64,000 nucleotides of DNA from Tulasnella sp. 424. Lineage: Eukaryota > Basidiomycota > Agaricomycetes > Cantharellales > Tulasnellaceae. A model generated the notes under the pieces. It searched no databases, was not told the DNA's origin, and saw nothing but the letters and a program-made list of their open reading frames with translations. Each line of letters starts with the position of its first letter. Positions within the stretch are counted from its first letter, which is position 1. This document shows positions 48,323-58,800 of the stretch, piece by piece. The stretch covers positions 124,001 to 188,000 of the forward strand of contig WSUB01000045.1 in assembly GCA_019633425.1 (NCBI GenBank), given 5' to 3'. The position numbers and the translations under genes were made by a program.

Positions 48323-49797
48323 TTAGATGTGAACTCTGCGCATGATACGGCTGCGGCGCTTGGGACGGTAGTCGCCGGTGTTGGCAGCGGGGGTGGAAGT
48401 TGCGGCAGCGGCTTGAGCGTTGGCGGAATCGGTTGTAACAGTGACGATATCGGTTGCAGTACGGGTGTGTTTGGCAGGCTGGCCGGTGGGGTTGACAAAG
48501 ACGGTGCGAGTGATGGTAACGACATCGTCACCACCCGCGGACGATGCGTCCGCGTTAGAGTTGTTGTCATTAGAACCAGTGTTGTCGCCGCTGCAGTCCC
48601 CTTGATTGTCGGACGACGCGGCATCGGTGGGAGTTGGACTGGCCGACGTTGTTTTGGTTTTGGTCTTGGTGGCGGTAGCGGAAGTCAGTGTAGTCGTGTC
48701 CGTGGCCGAAGGAGAGTCGGAGGTACCTCCGTTGTTGTCGCTGCCGCTAGTATTATCGCCAGTAGAGGAAGTGCTGTCGGAGGTGAATGCCAACGAGGGT
48801 CCTGGGAAGGGGTACGCCTCGGTCGTGGGGTTGTAGACCTGTTCGAGAAACGTAACTAAAGTAAGGAAGGGTGAAGGCATGGGAGAGGAGTGGGCAGGAG
48901 CTTACGTTGATGAGGATACCGGGATCGGTGGCCGAGTAAGCACCAGGGAAGGAGACAGTGTTGGAAGGGAAGTTTGCCTTTGCCGAACCACCGCTGACAG
49001 TGAGTTGGGTGCAAGACGGGTAGAACTCAGCGAGACCCTGGCTTTGGGCGTTGTGTAGAGCGATGATCTACAGACTACGCATCAGCCACAAGCTCAAGTC
49101 GAACAACAGCACGAGGCGAAGACATGCTTACCTCGTGACGCATAAGGTAGTTGCCGGCGGGCAAGTCAGCGGGAAGCTTCATCGAGTAGGACTTGTTGAC
49201 GTGAACGGTAGTAGCTTGGATCCAGTCGCCCTCGGGTTGGTTACCCTCCCTTCCAGCTTCGTCGATCTTGACCCACTTGGCGTCGAGCGAGCTGAAGCTC
49301 GCACAGTCACCGGTGCACTTAGCGAGGTAGGTCATCATGGGACCACTATGAATCCGCAGCAATTGTAAGTAAAGGTGTTGTGGTACTGAGTGATTCGGAA
49401 GACTTACACATTGTGGGGCCATGGGACCGTAGTTTCGCCTGATGCCCACGAAAAGTCGATTTGGCTGCCAGGCTTGGCATCAGCGGATAAGGGGGCTTGG
49501 AGGTTCGCAGCGCCCTGCCCGCAGCTCAGGTTGTCGCTGGTGACATCGAGGACTGGGCTGACGTCGTTAATAGTGCGGATCACACTCTGAACATTGCCCG
49601 AGTTGCTGATTTGGGGACCTTCAAAGACCTTGCCATCAATGGTAACCGCTGTGGGAGCAAGTCGTTTCTCAGTGAGAGGAGATAAAGATGCACGTGAAAG
49701 TTGGATACTTACACCTAAGACGACCATGCGCCAGGACGGAGGGGAGAAAAGAAAGAGTGGAGATTGAAAGGGCCGCGAGCGTGCCGAAAGACTTCAT
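48323..49797 (-). CDS. AA9 lytic polysaccharide monooxygenase with Ser/Thr tail
   Basis: Secreted copper enzyme that oxidatively cleaves cellulose or hemicellulose. The signal peptide is MKSFGTLAALSISTLSFL to VLA, and cleavage exposes His in HGRLRSVTIDGKVF, the first ligand of the histidine brace. The second ligand is the His of VPWPHNVGPMMTYLAKC. The axial Tyr lies in EFYPSCTQLTV, preceded by the IIALHNAQSQG motif. Disulfide cysteines LSCGQG, KCTGDC and PSC are present. After the catalytic domain comes a tail of over 110 residues rich in Ser, Thr, Asp and Asn. It has no CBM1 Cys pattern and ends in a basic stretch, RPKRRSRIMRRVHI. At least five introns. AA9 assignment rests on these motifs. 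Confidence 0.9.
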
Positions 49798-52484
49798 GGT
49801 GAAGAAGAAGAGTTCAAAGGTAATCCGGAAAGAAGGTAGAAACAGGAGAGTGGTAGAAATGCAATAACCGGATTGCAGAAGAAGAAGAGCAAAGTTGAAA
49901 GGGAACTGGACGCGGACCAGAGAAAGCAATGAGAGGGATGGAGAAGAAGGATTGCGGTCTCTTGGCCATGTTGAGTTGCTGATTTATAGGAGTGAGGATG
50001 GGCCGGGACAAAGCCGGGCTGAGGGGACAATTGGAGGGGTGCTGTTGATGGGTTGTTGGAATGAGGGAAACGCGCGTGGCCCGAAATTAGCTCACCTCGT
50101 TTGTTCTTGGGTTCACCCACTCCGTCGGCATCTTTGAAATCACTCATCTCTCATTGTACTCCCCCGTATAGCCGATGGCACTCCGATTTCGAAGTCAGTG
50201 TCCCTCCCGACTATGCTATACTTGGAACGATGGGAACGACTCCCATGAGGCTTTCCACCGTAGCAACGAGGTTGCAACGCCGGCCGGAGTTAACAACATC
50301 CGCTTAACTCCGTACAATGGACCCCATTGTCCAGGGCTCGTCCCTATGACACCAACCCTGGGTACGACACAAACCTGAAGCTGTTAGGATAGCAACTATG
50401 TCGAGTCCCTCTCGGTTCTCTCGGTTAAAGTCGTTTAACGTGAAACATGGGTTATAGCGGGAGATGACTCTCCACCGAGAAGAGCGAGAGACTTGGAAGT
50501 CAGACCCAAGTCTTTGGACCTTTGTTTCGCCTTACCTCCCCCGGATCAGACTGCGGCGGACTTCAAGGCCTCCCAGAGAAGCTAAGACGGGAAGAAATTC
50601 CATATCGGCGGCGTTCTGATAGCAGCCTCCCGCAGTCCTCGTGCTGCATTATACATTTGCATTGGATTCGAACAAGTTATTAATGGCCGCCCTCCGAGAC
50701 GTAAATCAGATAGGAGGGTCTGGCCGACCGCACTGCCTAGGCACCGTAAACCCCCCAAACGCTCTGACCTGCATCTAGTCTGTCTCGTTTGGGTTTAAGC
50801 ATTGCACACTTGCGCAATCCGAACAAAACACTCTTGGTCCTTGCTCGTTTCGGAGCCGTTTCCGCGTGCTAACCTTGAACGATCGTGCTTCGATTCGATA
50901 ATTATCGAGCTCTACGCAAGTCTACCGAACTGCGAAGCCAATATTCACGAGGCAAGTTTTCAGTTGAGCTATCGAATGAAGAATGAACTAGAATCCGGGC
51001 CTGCGGGCGATTCTGCGGAACTTGAAGTATATCCTCGGGGCAGATTAATAATCACGATCGGCTTTTTGATGAACCGTCACAAGGGCTTCTGTGCAGTTAC
51101 ATGGGATTTTTTCTTGATCGTTCATCCTCTGTCAAGCTTGAGCTCGAAGAATGCCGATGAGAGAGGGAAGCTCCGCAGTTTGGCCAGAGAAGCAGGAACG
51201 GCGAAGGCAACCACGACCCTTCCGGCCGCCGGCTGCTCGCGCTTCTTCATCCCTTCAAGGTACCGTCAAGTAATTATGCCCACTCGACCTCGGCTGCTAA
51301 GAGAGCAAGGTCCGAATAAGTGATTCACGTAAGTCATTTGTATATAAACCGACTCGTAGTTACACCGGGCGTTCGAGTAACATGTGGCGACAGGAACTGA
51401 TCTGAACAGTGGCGCCGGCGCCGGTAGCTATTTACAGCTAACGTCAACCAGGTTCTACCTTGGAATTCTTCCAAGCACTATAATATGCAACCTTGGTTAT
51501 CGAAGCACAAATCACATAAGTGACTTCATGGGAATGGAATGTCTCGCTTTCCTTGATGGGACCTCGAGAAACGATTCGTGGGATCGGGAAAACCTGTTAG
51601 AGTAATAAGACTTGCGAAGGCAGGCAGAACCCGCCTCTGAGAGTTGATTCAGCCGCGCAAGACTGGTTGGCAAGATGTTCCACTCATCCGAATAGTACCT
51701 TGTCATGTCTCCATCTACCGAAATTATCAAAGAAACAAACGCCGCCGAACGAGGGCGAAGCGCGTTTGGGTGGTTGGCCCGCCTGAATAGGAGCTGCAGG
51801 ATACAACGCATCGCCCGGTGGGTATCAAAGACATGTATTTCAAAATTTCACTCGATAGTCACAAAATATAAGCAAGTCACAGCTAGTCTCTTCTTTCATG
51901 CACAAGCAAACGAGGCCTTGCCCTGCAAGCCTGAAACTGGCTGATAGTTTCATGGCAAAGAGTTGTCGTTCACGAAATCGTTTACCAGCTCTTAAGATTG
52001 GACACGACGACTGGGAGAGTCCGTAGGGACCGGGAATCGGCTGATGTCAACAGAGCCGAGAGGTGACTGCGGAAAAGATCCCGGTCGGTGAAAAGGGAAA
52101 GCGTGTCCTGGAAGTCCAACGATAATGGATCCCTTCTCAGGCAACCGAGAATGTTTAGGAGAGCGGTTTATCGATGACGCAGGAAGCGCGCTGAAGAGGT
52201 GGCGCCTGTAATACATACGGCGCAACAAAGCTCGTGAAGTCCCGGGGAGCTCTAAGACCTATGGTTTGCAAAAAAGTGTGGGCTTCAACGATTTGACCCC
52301 TTCGTCCATACTCTGAGACGGTTTGAAGATAAGGTGACCACCGTGTAAGTGGGAAGGTCTGAGGGGCACGAATGCATCAGCAGACTCCTGATTTGTCCAC
52401 GTCTTGGATGAAACGGAATAAACTACAGTAAAGTATATCAACATAATGCCAATATTGCCGTTGGCGACTAACTACCTGTTAACG
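49798..52484. other. 2.7-kb region without a supportable gene
   Basis: Upstream flank of the AA9 gene and downstream flank of the G-patch gene. The longest open frame (50802-51323, plus strand) begins with a non-ATG codon, shows no motif or signal peptide, and is not flanked by convincing splice sites. I see no repeats, tRNA or transposon ends. Confidence 0.45.
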
Positions 52485-53576
52485 TCATCCTTCCTTCATA
52501 GAAGATAGTAAGGCCGATCGTTCGTGCTGCTCCTTCTTCGCTTTGTTGATCAAAGCTTTGGCTCCCACATGGACGATGATGTCTGAGTTGCGACTACGTT
52601 TCCTCTTTTTCCGGCGTTCAACGAGATCAAGCGCATGGGCACTCTGGGTGATGACACGTTTCGTCCCTCGTTTTGAGCCAATGCCCGAATTATCGGCTCG
52701 CAATACCGTAGGGAGAGGGGTAAGGAGAGCGCGACCACCACCAGACAGGTTCGGAAGGGATCTGGTGTCCGCGGCGGCTGAAGTAGGCGTTTCGTCCCCA
52801 GAATCAGAATCATCCTCGAGTGTCAAGTCCACGATATCCACGGCCGAAGCATCTGCTGCATCCCTACTTCCAAGCATAGCTGTTTTTGACTCATCGCCTT
52901 CAATCTCTTCTTGCTTCGCAACGAAGCCAATCCCCGCTCGACTCCCGTTGCTTTTGGGTTTGCTCGGACCCAACGTTTGCCCTTCTCTCCATCCGTAACG
53001 TTCCAGAAGGGAGTAGCCCTTGTTAGCTGGTCCAAGTACTGTGAATGTTGGGGGTACGAAAGGTGCCTCGGAGGGAAATGGTGGAGGTGCCCGCGCAAGC
53101 ATATCTGGGATGGAGGATGAACTTGATGCTCGGGGTATTGACGTAGAAGAGTCTTCTTCGAGACGACGAGAGAGATTTTTGAGGAAAGGCGGAAGATTTG
53201 GTGAGCTAGGTTGAGCTGGGCGTCGGGACGAGCTAGGCTCTGCAACAGGGGCGGAGGCTGGTCGAGGTGGAGGTGGTGTTACCTCTCCCGTGCTGGTCTG
53301 TTGGCTCCGACTTAGGTTGCTATACCACTGCCCAAGATTACTAGGTCGGTGCTCAATAATTTGAATTTCGTCGTCTTCTTCGTCTACTTTGGGTCTTCCA
53401 TACTCGTCATATTCGCCAGAAGGTCGGACGAATTTGGGAGGGTGGAGAATCCGCTTGGACAAACCAAAAGTGTGTCCTGTTGACCATCCATCATCTGGTA
53501 GCGACATGACATCCGGAACGGGATCTTCTTTTGGAGGTTCATACTGAGATACGATTCGGAACGCCTGGGTGGCCAT
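52485..53576 (-). CDS. G-patch domain protein, unknown function
   Basis: Single-exon gene of about 363 residues starting MATQAFRIVSQYEPPKEDPV. The middle contains a G-patch-like segment, GYSLLERYGWREGQTLG, near residue 195, which in other proteins activates DEAH-box RNA helicases. Flanks are Ser/Pro-rich and acidic, with an IVDLTLEDDSDSGDE stretch resembling a SUMO-interacting motif. The C-terminal third is very basic (VERRKKRKRSRNSD). A nuclear RNA-processing role is inferred. The open frame extends upstream to 53711 but without a better ATG, and that part overlaps the divergent NDUFS4 leader, so I use 53576. Confidence 0.8.
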   Translation of the reverse strand: MATQAFRIVSQYEPPKEDPVPDVMSLPDDGWSTGHTFGLSKRILHPPKFVRPSGEYDEYGRPKVDEEDDEIQIIEHRPSNLGQWYSNLSRSQQTSTGEVTPPPPRPASAPVAEPSSSRRPAQPSSPNLPPFLKNLSRRLEEDSSTSIPRASSSSSIPDMLARAPPPFPSEAPFVPPTFTVLGPANKGYSLLERYGWREGQTLGPSKPKSNGSRAGIGFVAKQEEIEGDESKTAMLGSRDAADASAVDIVDLTLEDDSDSGDETPTSAAADTRSLPNLSGGGRALLTPLPTVLRADNSGIGSKRGTKRVITQSAHALDLVERRKKRKRSRNSDIIVHVGAKALINKAKKEQHERSALLSSMKEG

Positions 53577-53695
53577 TTGTTGGGTGGGGGTGGATGTGGT
53601 GTGACGACGGAGGAACGGCACAGTTGTGCTGACCAAGTCGAGAACAGCACCCTGGGAGTATCTACGACAATCCCGACTCCCGACTTTCTCCAACA

Positions 53696-54439
53696 ATGCT
53701 CTCTCGCTCAATCAAGCAGGCCGTAGCGGCCCCCAGACGACTAGCCTTCTCAGCAGCAAACCAAATACGATGCGAGACCACCTCTGCAAACGTTCCCACT
53801 AATGTTGCCCAGGCTCAGAAGAAAGATTCCCACCAGCTCGTCGTTTCAGAGCCGACTGAGGTCCTCACGGCCGACGTGATCAGCGGAGCACCAAGCAAGT
53901 CCTGCAACACTCTTCCGTTTACTCAGTTGATGTTGACATTACGCTCCAGCTGAACTACGCCACCGCACTGTTCGAATCTACAAGCCAACCCGAAACACCA
54001 TGCAGTCAGGTATGGCTGCAACCCGACCACGCCGTGGATTCTGTCTAACAAACCTCAAACAGGGGGTACGAAGGGAGACCAGTGGCGCCTTAACTTTGAT
54101 GTTTTGCAAGGCGGAGGGCGCTGGGAAAATCCTTTGATGGGCTGGGCTTCCTCGTAAGTAAACGGTCAGGCGACCCTGGGACGGCGAGTTCACAAGTCTA
54201 TCAGTGCGGACTATGTACAGGCAATGCAGCTGAAATTCCGGACGAAGGAAGATGCTATCCACTTTGCAGAGAAGCAGGGTAGGTGGCACGGATTTTTCGC
54301 TCGGATTATTAAACTGACCATTGTTGCAGGCTGGGATTATTACGTTCAGCAACCGACAGTGAAACGGGTTCCACCGAAAAACTACAGCGAGAACTACTTA
54401 TACTCGCCTGGCAAGATCAAGATTGCCCACACAAAGTAG
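53696..54439 (+). CDS. NDUFS4: Complex I subunit NDUFS4 (18-21 kDa)
   Basis: Accessory subunit of NADH:ubiquinone oxidoreductase in the mitochondrial matrix arm. An N-terminal presequence (MLSRSIKQAVAAPRRLAFSA) precedes VVSEPTEVLTADVISGAP. Joined exons then give TELRHRTVRIYKPTRNTMQS, GGTKGDQWRLNFDVLQGGGR, WENPLMGWASSADYVQAMQL, FRTKEDAIHFAEKQGWDYYV and the C-terminal NYSENYLYSPGKIKIAHTK. The first intron (53895-53949) has a GC donor: GCAAGT is the only donor that restores the conserved ELRHR frame. Four introns. Divergent from the G-patch gene, with 119 bases between the two ATGs. Confidence 0.93.
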
Positions 54440-54536
54440 ATTTTCACACATCGTTACGGAATTTTGACCGCGTTCTTTCGCAATTAATTATTGCTACCTT
54501 GTGGTCGACCCCCGTCGATGTGCCAGAGCGTTGCGT

Positions 54537-55652
54537 TCATTGTAGTTTGAACGCTGAGACGCCTTTTCCGATTTTCAGCTCGATCGTCTCCGCCGTGAAG
54601 CTGCCACATTCCTGAATCTCGTGACCAAACTCCTTGTTCAGATCGTCTATAAGGCTTTCAGGAATGTCAGAAATGGACGGGAAAGTCGCGTCGTCCAGTC
54701 CTTCCTCTTCGTCTAACGCCTCCTCCTTAGTGGTTCCAGCAGTCCCTTGTTCTCCTGTTTTAAGCAAAGCCCAGGCGACCGAAAAGTGAAAGCGAGGCGT
54801 GGAATAGTATGGCTCCTGATGTAAACCCTTGATGAATGGCGTTAAAGAGTCGGTAAGCTGCTTCAACTGCGCTAAGTGTGAGGCCAACATCCATGCACAT
54901 GGAAAAGCTGTTGTAATGTAAACCCACTTCGGTATGACCCGCGCCGACCTCGACACTAACAAAGATTCGGGTATTCTCATCGTTGACAAACGATGAGATA
55001 CGAGCAAATGATAACGTGAACCTTGTTCCACGGTCGAGGTCAGCGCCTCACTAGGTTGCAGGCAAAGATCCTTAACCTACCTATTTTGCGTTCGGGCAGC
55101 CGACTGCACCCCTACTCGGAAGTCGTCTCGATGATGAGCTCGGAGATATATCGGTCTCGATAGAGATATGTGAAGGGATGGTGATCCATTCGGTCCCGCT
55201 TTAGTTCCGTTTCTGGTGTCGGGTACCAAGGAGTGCATTTCTGGCACCAAGTCTCGGATATGATCGACAAGGCGAATGATAGTTTTATGGAGTCTTCTGG
55301 AAGCATGGCCAAGTTTAATGGGGACATACACGTGAGCCGCAAATTGTCCATCAACAAAAGGCCGGGAACGAATGCGGCCTTGATGCTTGCTCGGATCATC
55401 AGCTGGGGCTGGGTGATTCCAAGTCGTTAGCGAAAAGCTTTCATGAACCGCGCTGATCAGAGGCGCACCTGACAGCGTAAGCTCGGATGAAAGAGCAGGC
55501 AGTTGCTTTCTGGAGCACTCGGATGTAAGACTTGGTTGACAGAGTCGGTTCGACTTGAGCTCAACTCACCGCTTCTTTTGTTCAGGCTCTGGGGTTGCTT
55601 CAGCCTCTTCACCCGAACTCCCATAGTCAGCATCAACGAGAGTACGCTTCAT
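54537..55652 (-). CDS. USB1: USB1, U6 snRNA 3' phosphodiesterase
   Basis: 2H phosphodiesterase that trims and end-modifies U6 snRNA. Both catalytic H-x-S motifs are visible: LHISLSRPIYL and FHFSVAWALL. Exon 1 is short and starts MKRTLVDADYGSSGEE. Exon 2 covers KQLPALSSELTLSGAPLISA through GQFAAHVYVPIKLGHASRRL to the first motif. Exon 3 gives RFTLSFARISSFVNDENTRI and FVSVEVGAGHTE. The last exon (LKQLTDSLTPFIKGLHQEPY) carries the second motif and ends with an acidic stretch and ELKIGKGVSAFKLQ. Acceptor choice for the last exon is CGCAG|TTG, which keeps frame. It is divergent from RICTOR. Confidence 0.92.
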
Positions 55653-55895
55653 AACAATCTGATTGGCTTCGTATTTCCAGCTGAGCCTCACCAAAATGGT
55701 TCAACCTCAAGGCTCAAGAGTGGTTGACGGGTTCGCGCAGGTTGGAAGCTTTGTGAAGACCCTGAACTACGCTCCCACCGTTTGGCTTTGGGACCCGTAG
55801 ATCATCTCGACTCTGACCGCTACTCTGCCGTTACGACTAGACGAAGCTCGATTGCAGAAGGGAGGAGCACTAATTATACTGGCTCATCTCACAAA

Positions 55896-58800
55896 ATGCC
55901 CCCAACCACCAATGGTGATACAGTGATACCAACCCAATTCATTCAAGTTGGGCCGCCGTCGTCGCGCAATCAGCCCCTGAACCCGACAGACGTCTTACCT
56001 GAGCTAGAAGGGAAGGATCTCCAAGAACAGGTTAGCTCGATTCTGGCGTCCATTGTTCTGGCACCTGCATTCTCATTGCATTCTCGACCGTTACTCTCCG
56101 ACCTAGCTGGAGCTCATTGCCAACCGACTGGAGGTAGAGTCCCGCATAAGGGATGGCGCGGACAAGATTCTAATGGCAAGGATTGCGATTGAAACCAGTT
56201 GATCTTAATGGCTCATGTCGTCACAACTAGCTTCTTAACACCGGTCAATCAGACGGGCGAGAGAACCTGCGACGGCAAGTCGAGGCCCAATTGTCGAACG
56301 CGAAGGCCCAAATCACCGCCCTAACGACAGTGATGGAGCAAATTCGAGGCTCCCCAAGTATGGTGAAATCTTACTTCATGATCTCGAGTATTTTCATGTG
56401 ACATCACTCCACCATTGGTAGCAAACACCAGACCGCGTAAGAAAGCGACTGGCCTCGTGACTGGAAAGCGGGGTATATTTGCTGCCCAGGCCAGCCAGGG
56501 ATCCTCAAAAAATAGGGAAGAACATCTTGATCGAGGTACTACTTTCGCTTTTATTAAGATGCTTGGGGTTGTCTCATCTTTCTGGGCAGACGACTTCAAG
56601 ACCACCCTCAGTCAAGCCCGGAGCTTGATACAAACGTTGGCAACTTATCGCACACTGTATCCCGGGAATCCAACACCTTCCCCTATGACGGCCACATCTT
56701 CAAACATTTCCTATGGCTCAGAGTTCTCCGGCGGAGGGACTTCCTCGGGGACTTCTGTGCCGATGATGAATGAGCGCGATATGGACCGCTCGCGAACCGG
56801 CATCATGACTTCGCTGGTGGCGATATTGCAACGTAGCCTTCGTGTGTGCTACGAGCTTGACATAGTGGAGGTTGTCCGAGCGTATGTTTCGCCTCTTGCA
56901 ATGCTGATGTAAAACTCGTATCTAACAACGTTCGGGCTCTCAGAATAATGCCCGGATTAGCGGATTATGCCTCCAAAGAGTCAAGAGCCGCGACTTACCG
57001 ACTTATCCGGCATCTACTTCTCGACGCTGAGTCGGTGGATAGGTTACAACCCTTTGGCCTCGACTGGTACATTGTCCGGTAAGCTGCGTTGAGAAAAACC
57101 CAAGTCCTCTCCTGATCGTTGGAGTACTGCTGTAGATCCCTAGCACGTGATAACAAACATGCAGTCGAAAAGGAGCAAGCTATCAAGCTCATTCGGTCCT
57201 ACATTGATGTGGGCTCATCTCGAAGATCTCCCACCGTTGGTGCTGGCTCGGGTCACGTACCTCTATCAGAAGGGGTCATGAGAGCACTGATCGCGGTCGC
57301 TGAACACCCGGAAGATCAGTTTCGACACATTGCGTTGGAGACTCTGGCTGAAATACGTATGTTTCCATGTCCACTCTGTGACACTCCACTGCTGACATCT
57401 CTCTCACTGGTAGTTTTGATTGATGTTGAATTGGTTGCTCGAACGGAAGGGATAAGAGTGCTACTACAGGCACTCGCAGATGGGCCGCACGAAATTTCCC
57501 CAATTCTCGCGAATGCCTTCCTGTATCTCGTGGACTCTCCACGGACAAGGGTGTACCTAAAACCAGGGATTGATTTAGAGGTTAGTCCGCAAATTTGGAT
57601 GTTCTCATAGTCAATTCTTTGACAGCTTCTTCCCAGATTGCATTGACGGGCTTGACGGACGCGTATGGCAAGGGCACTGGTCACGCAGAGCAAATGAGGG
57701 CCAGCTCAAGAGTAGTAGCAACAATGCTGCGGAGTTGGAGCGGTGAGTTGCTGGTCATAGTTTGTACTACTACTTCGCCGACTGAGGTCTTTGAAGGGCT
57801 CATGTATCTGTGCATGGACAACATGCGAGCAATAGCTTCTATCATCAATACCCTACGCATTCCCTCCCTCGAGACTCGCGTAAGCGCCAGTGATAAGCGT
57901 CGTGGATCATAATTTATAGAACGCTGTCGGTGTAGGAAGTAATCCTCGACCTGTTCTTTGAAGTCCTCAAGATTGATACCCCAGATTGGTATAAGGCTTT
58001 TATCGATGGCCGGAGGCTAACAGGTTCGTTCCAGCTATATCATTGGGTAGCTTAGGCTCACTTCTAGATGCAGTCATTGGCCCTCGTGGGGTAACGGCTA
58101 TCCGTAGAAACCTAGAACCTCCTGATGGGACATACAACACCGACAAGCTCAACATCTCGCACCAATACATTGCACTGCTTCTGCTTGTATTCCTGGAAGC
58201 GGGGCTGTTGGATGTAAGCGACGAAGGATTTCGGGCTATTTCCACGAGATTGACTTTACGAACAGGCACTGGTCGGCATTCTGGAATCAGAAGATCCAAC
58301 TGCAAACCTCACGAGAAAGGTCACCCTACTCCTTGGCGAGCTGTTACGTATCGCCAATCGTATTTTACCGTCTTCTATGGCGGCAGAAGTCCAGGTTTGC
58401 TTCCACTTTTGCTCTGTTGGGTGGGGCGGTTTCTTACCCGGGTCCTGGACAGTCATTACCGAGCTTGTTTGCACTCGCCTCCGACTCTCAAAATATCGGT
58501 AACTCTCGTAAAGTGGCAGCGGCAGCGCTATCGTCTATCGACAGCTTCAATCGAAACCACGCCAGGTTGCAAAGACCTAAGACCGAGGGTAACCGTCAAA
58601 GGTAGACTTGTTTAACGCACAAGTCTGCGCGATTCGAATCCTGATCATGCAGTTCCCCAGAGCCAACTCCATCGAAGACACTATGCGCCGGAATCAGAGA
58701 CAGGTCGAGCAGGCCAAGATCAAGCTCAGCATGCAGATCGACGACAAGTCGTTCCAAGAGACTCTTATGAAGACCCAGGTATGCAAGACGTGCTTCTCGA

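Noticed and set aside
48296..48859. 187-codon Gly/Val-rich open frame opposite the AA9 tail
   Set aside because: It is the complement of the Ser/Thr/Asp-rich repeat-like tail and starts with no supporting signals.
50640..50680. GTTCGAATCC match suggesting a tRNA
   Set aside because: No acceptor stem, D arm or anticodon arm around it.
50802..51323. 173-codon open frame in the 2.7-kb gap
   Set aside because: Non-ATG start, no recognisable motif, no signal peptide and no splice partners; a chance frame is more likely.
53577..53711. N-terminal extension of the G-patch protein
   Set aside because: The frame is open but lacks an ATG and overlaps the NDUFS4 start on the other strand.
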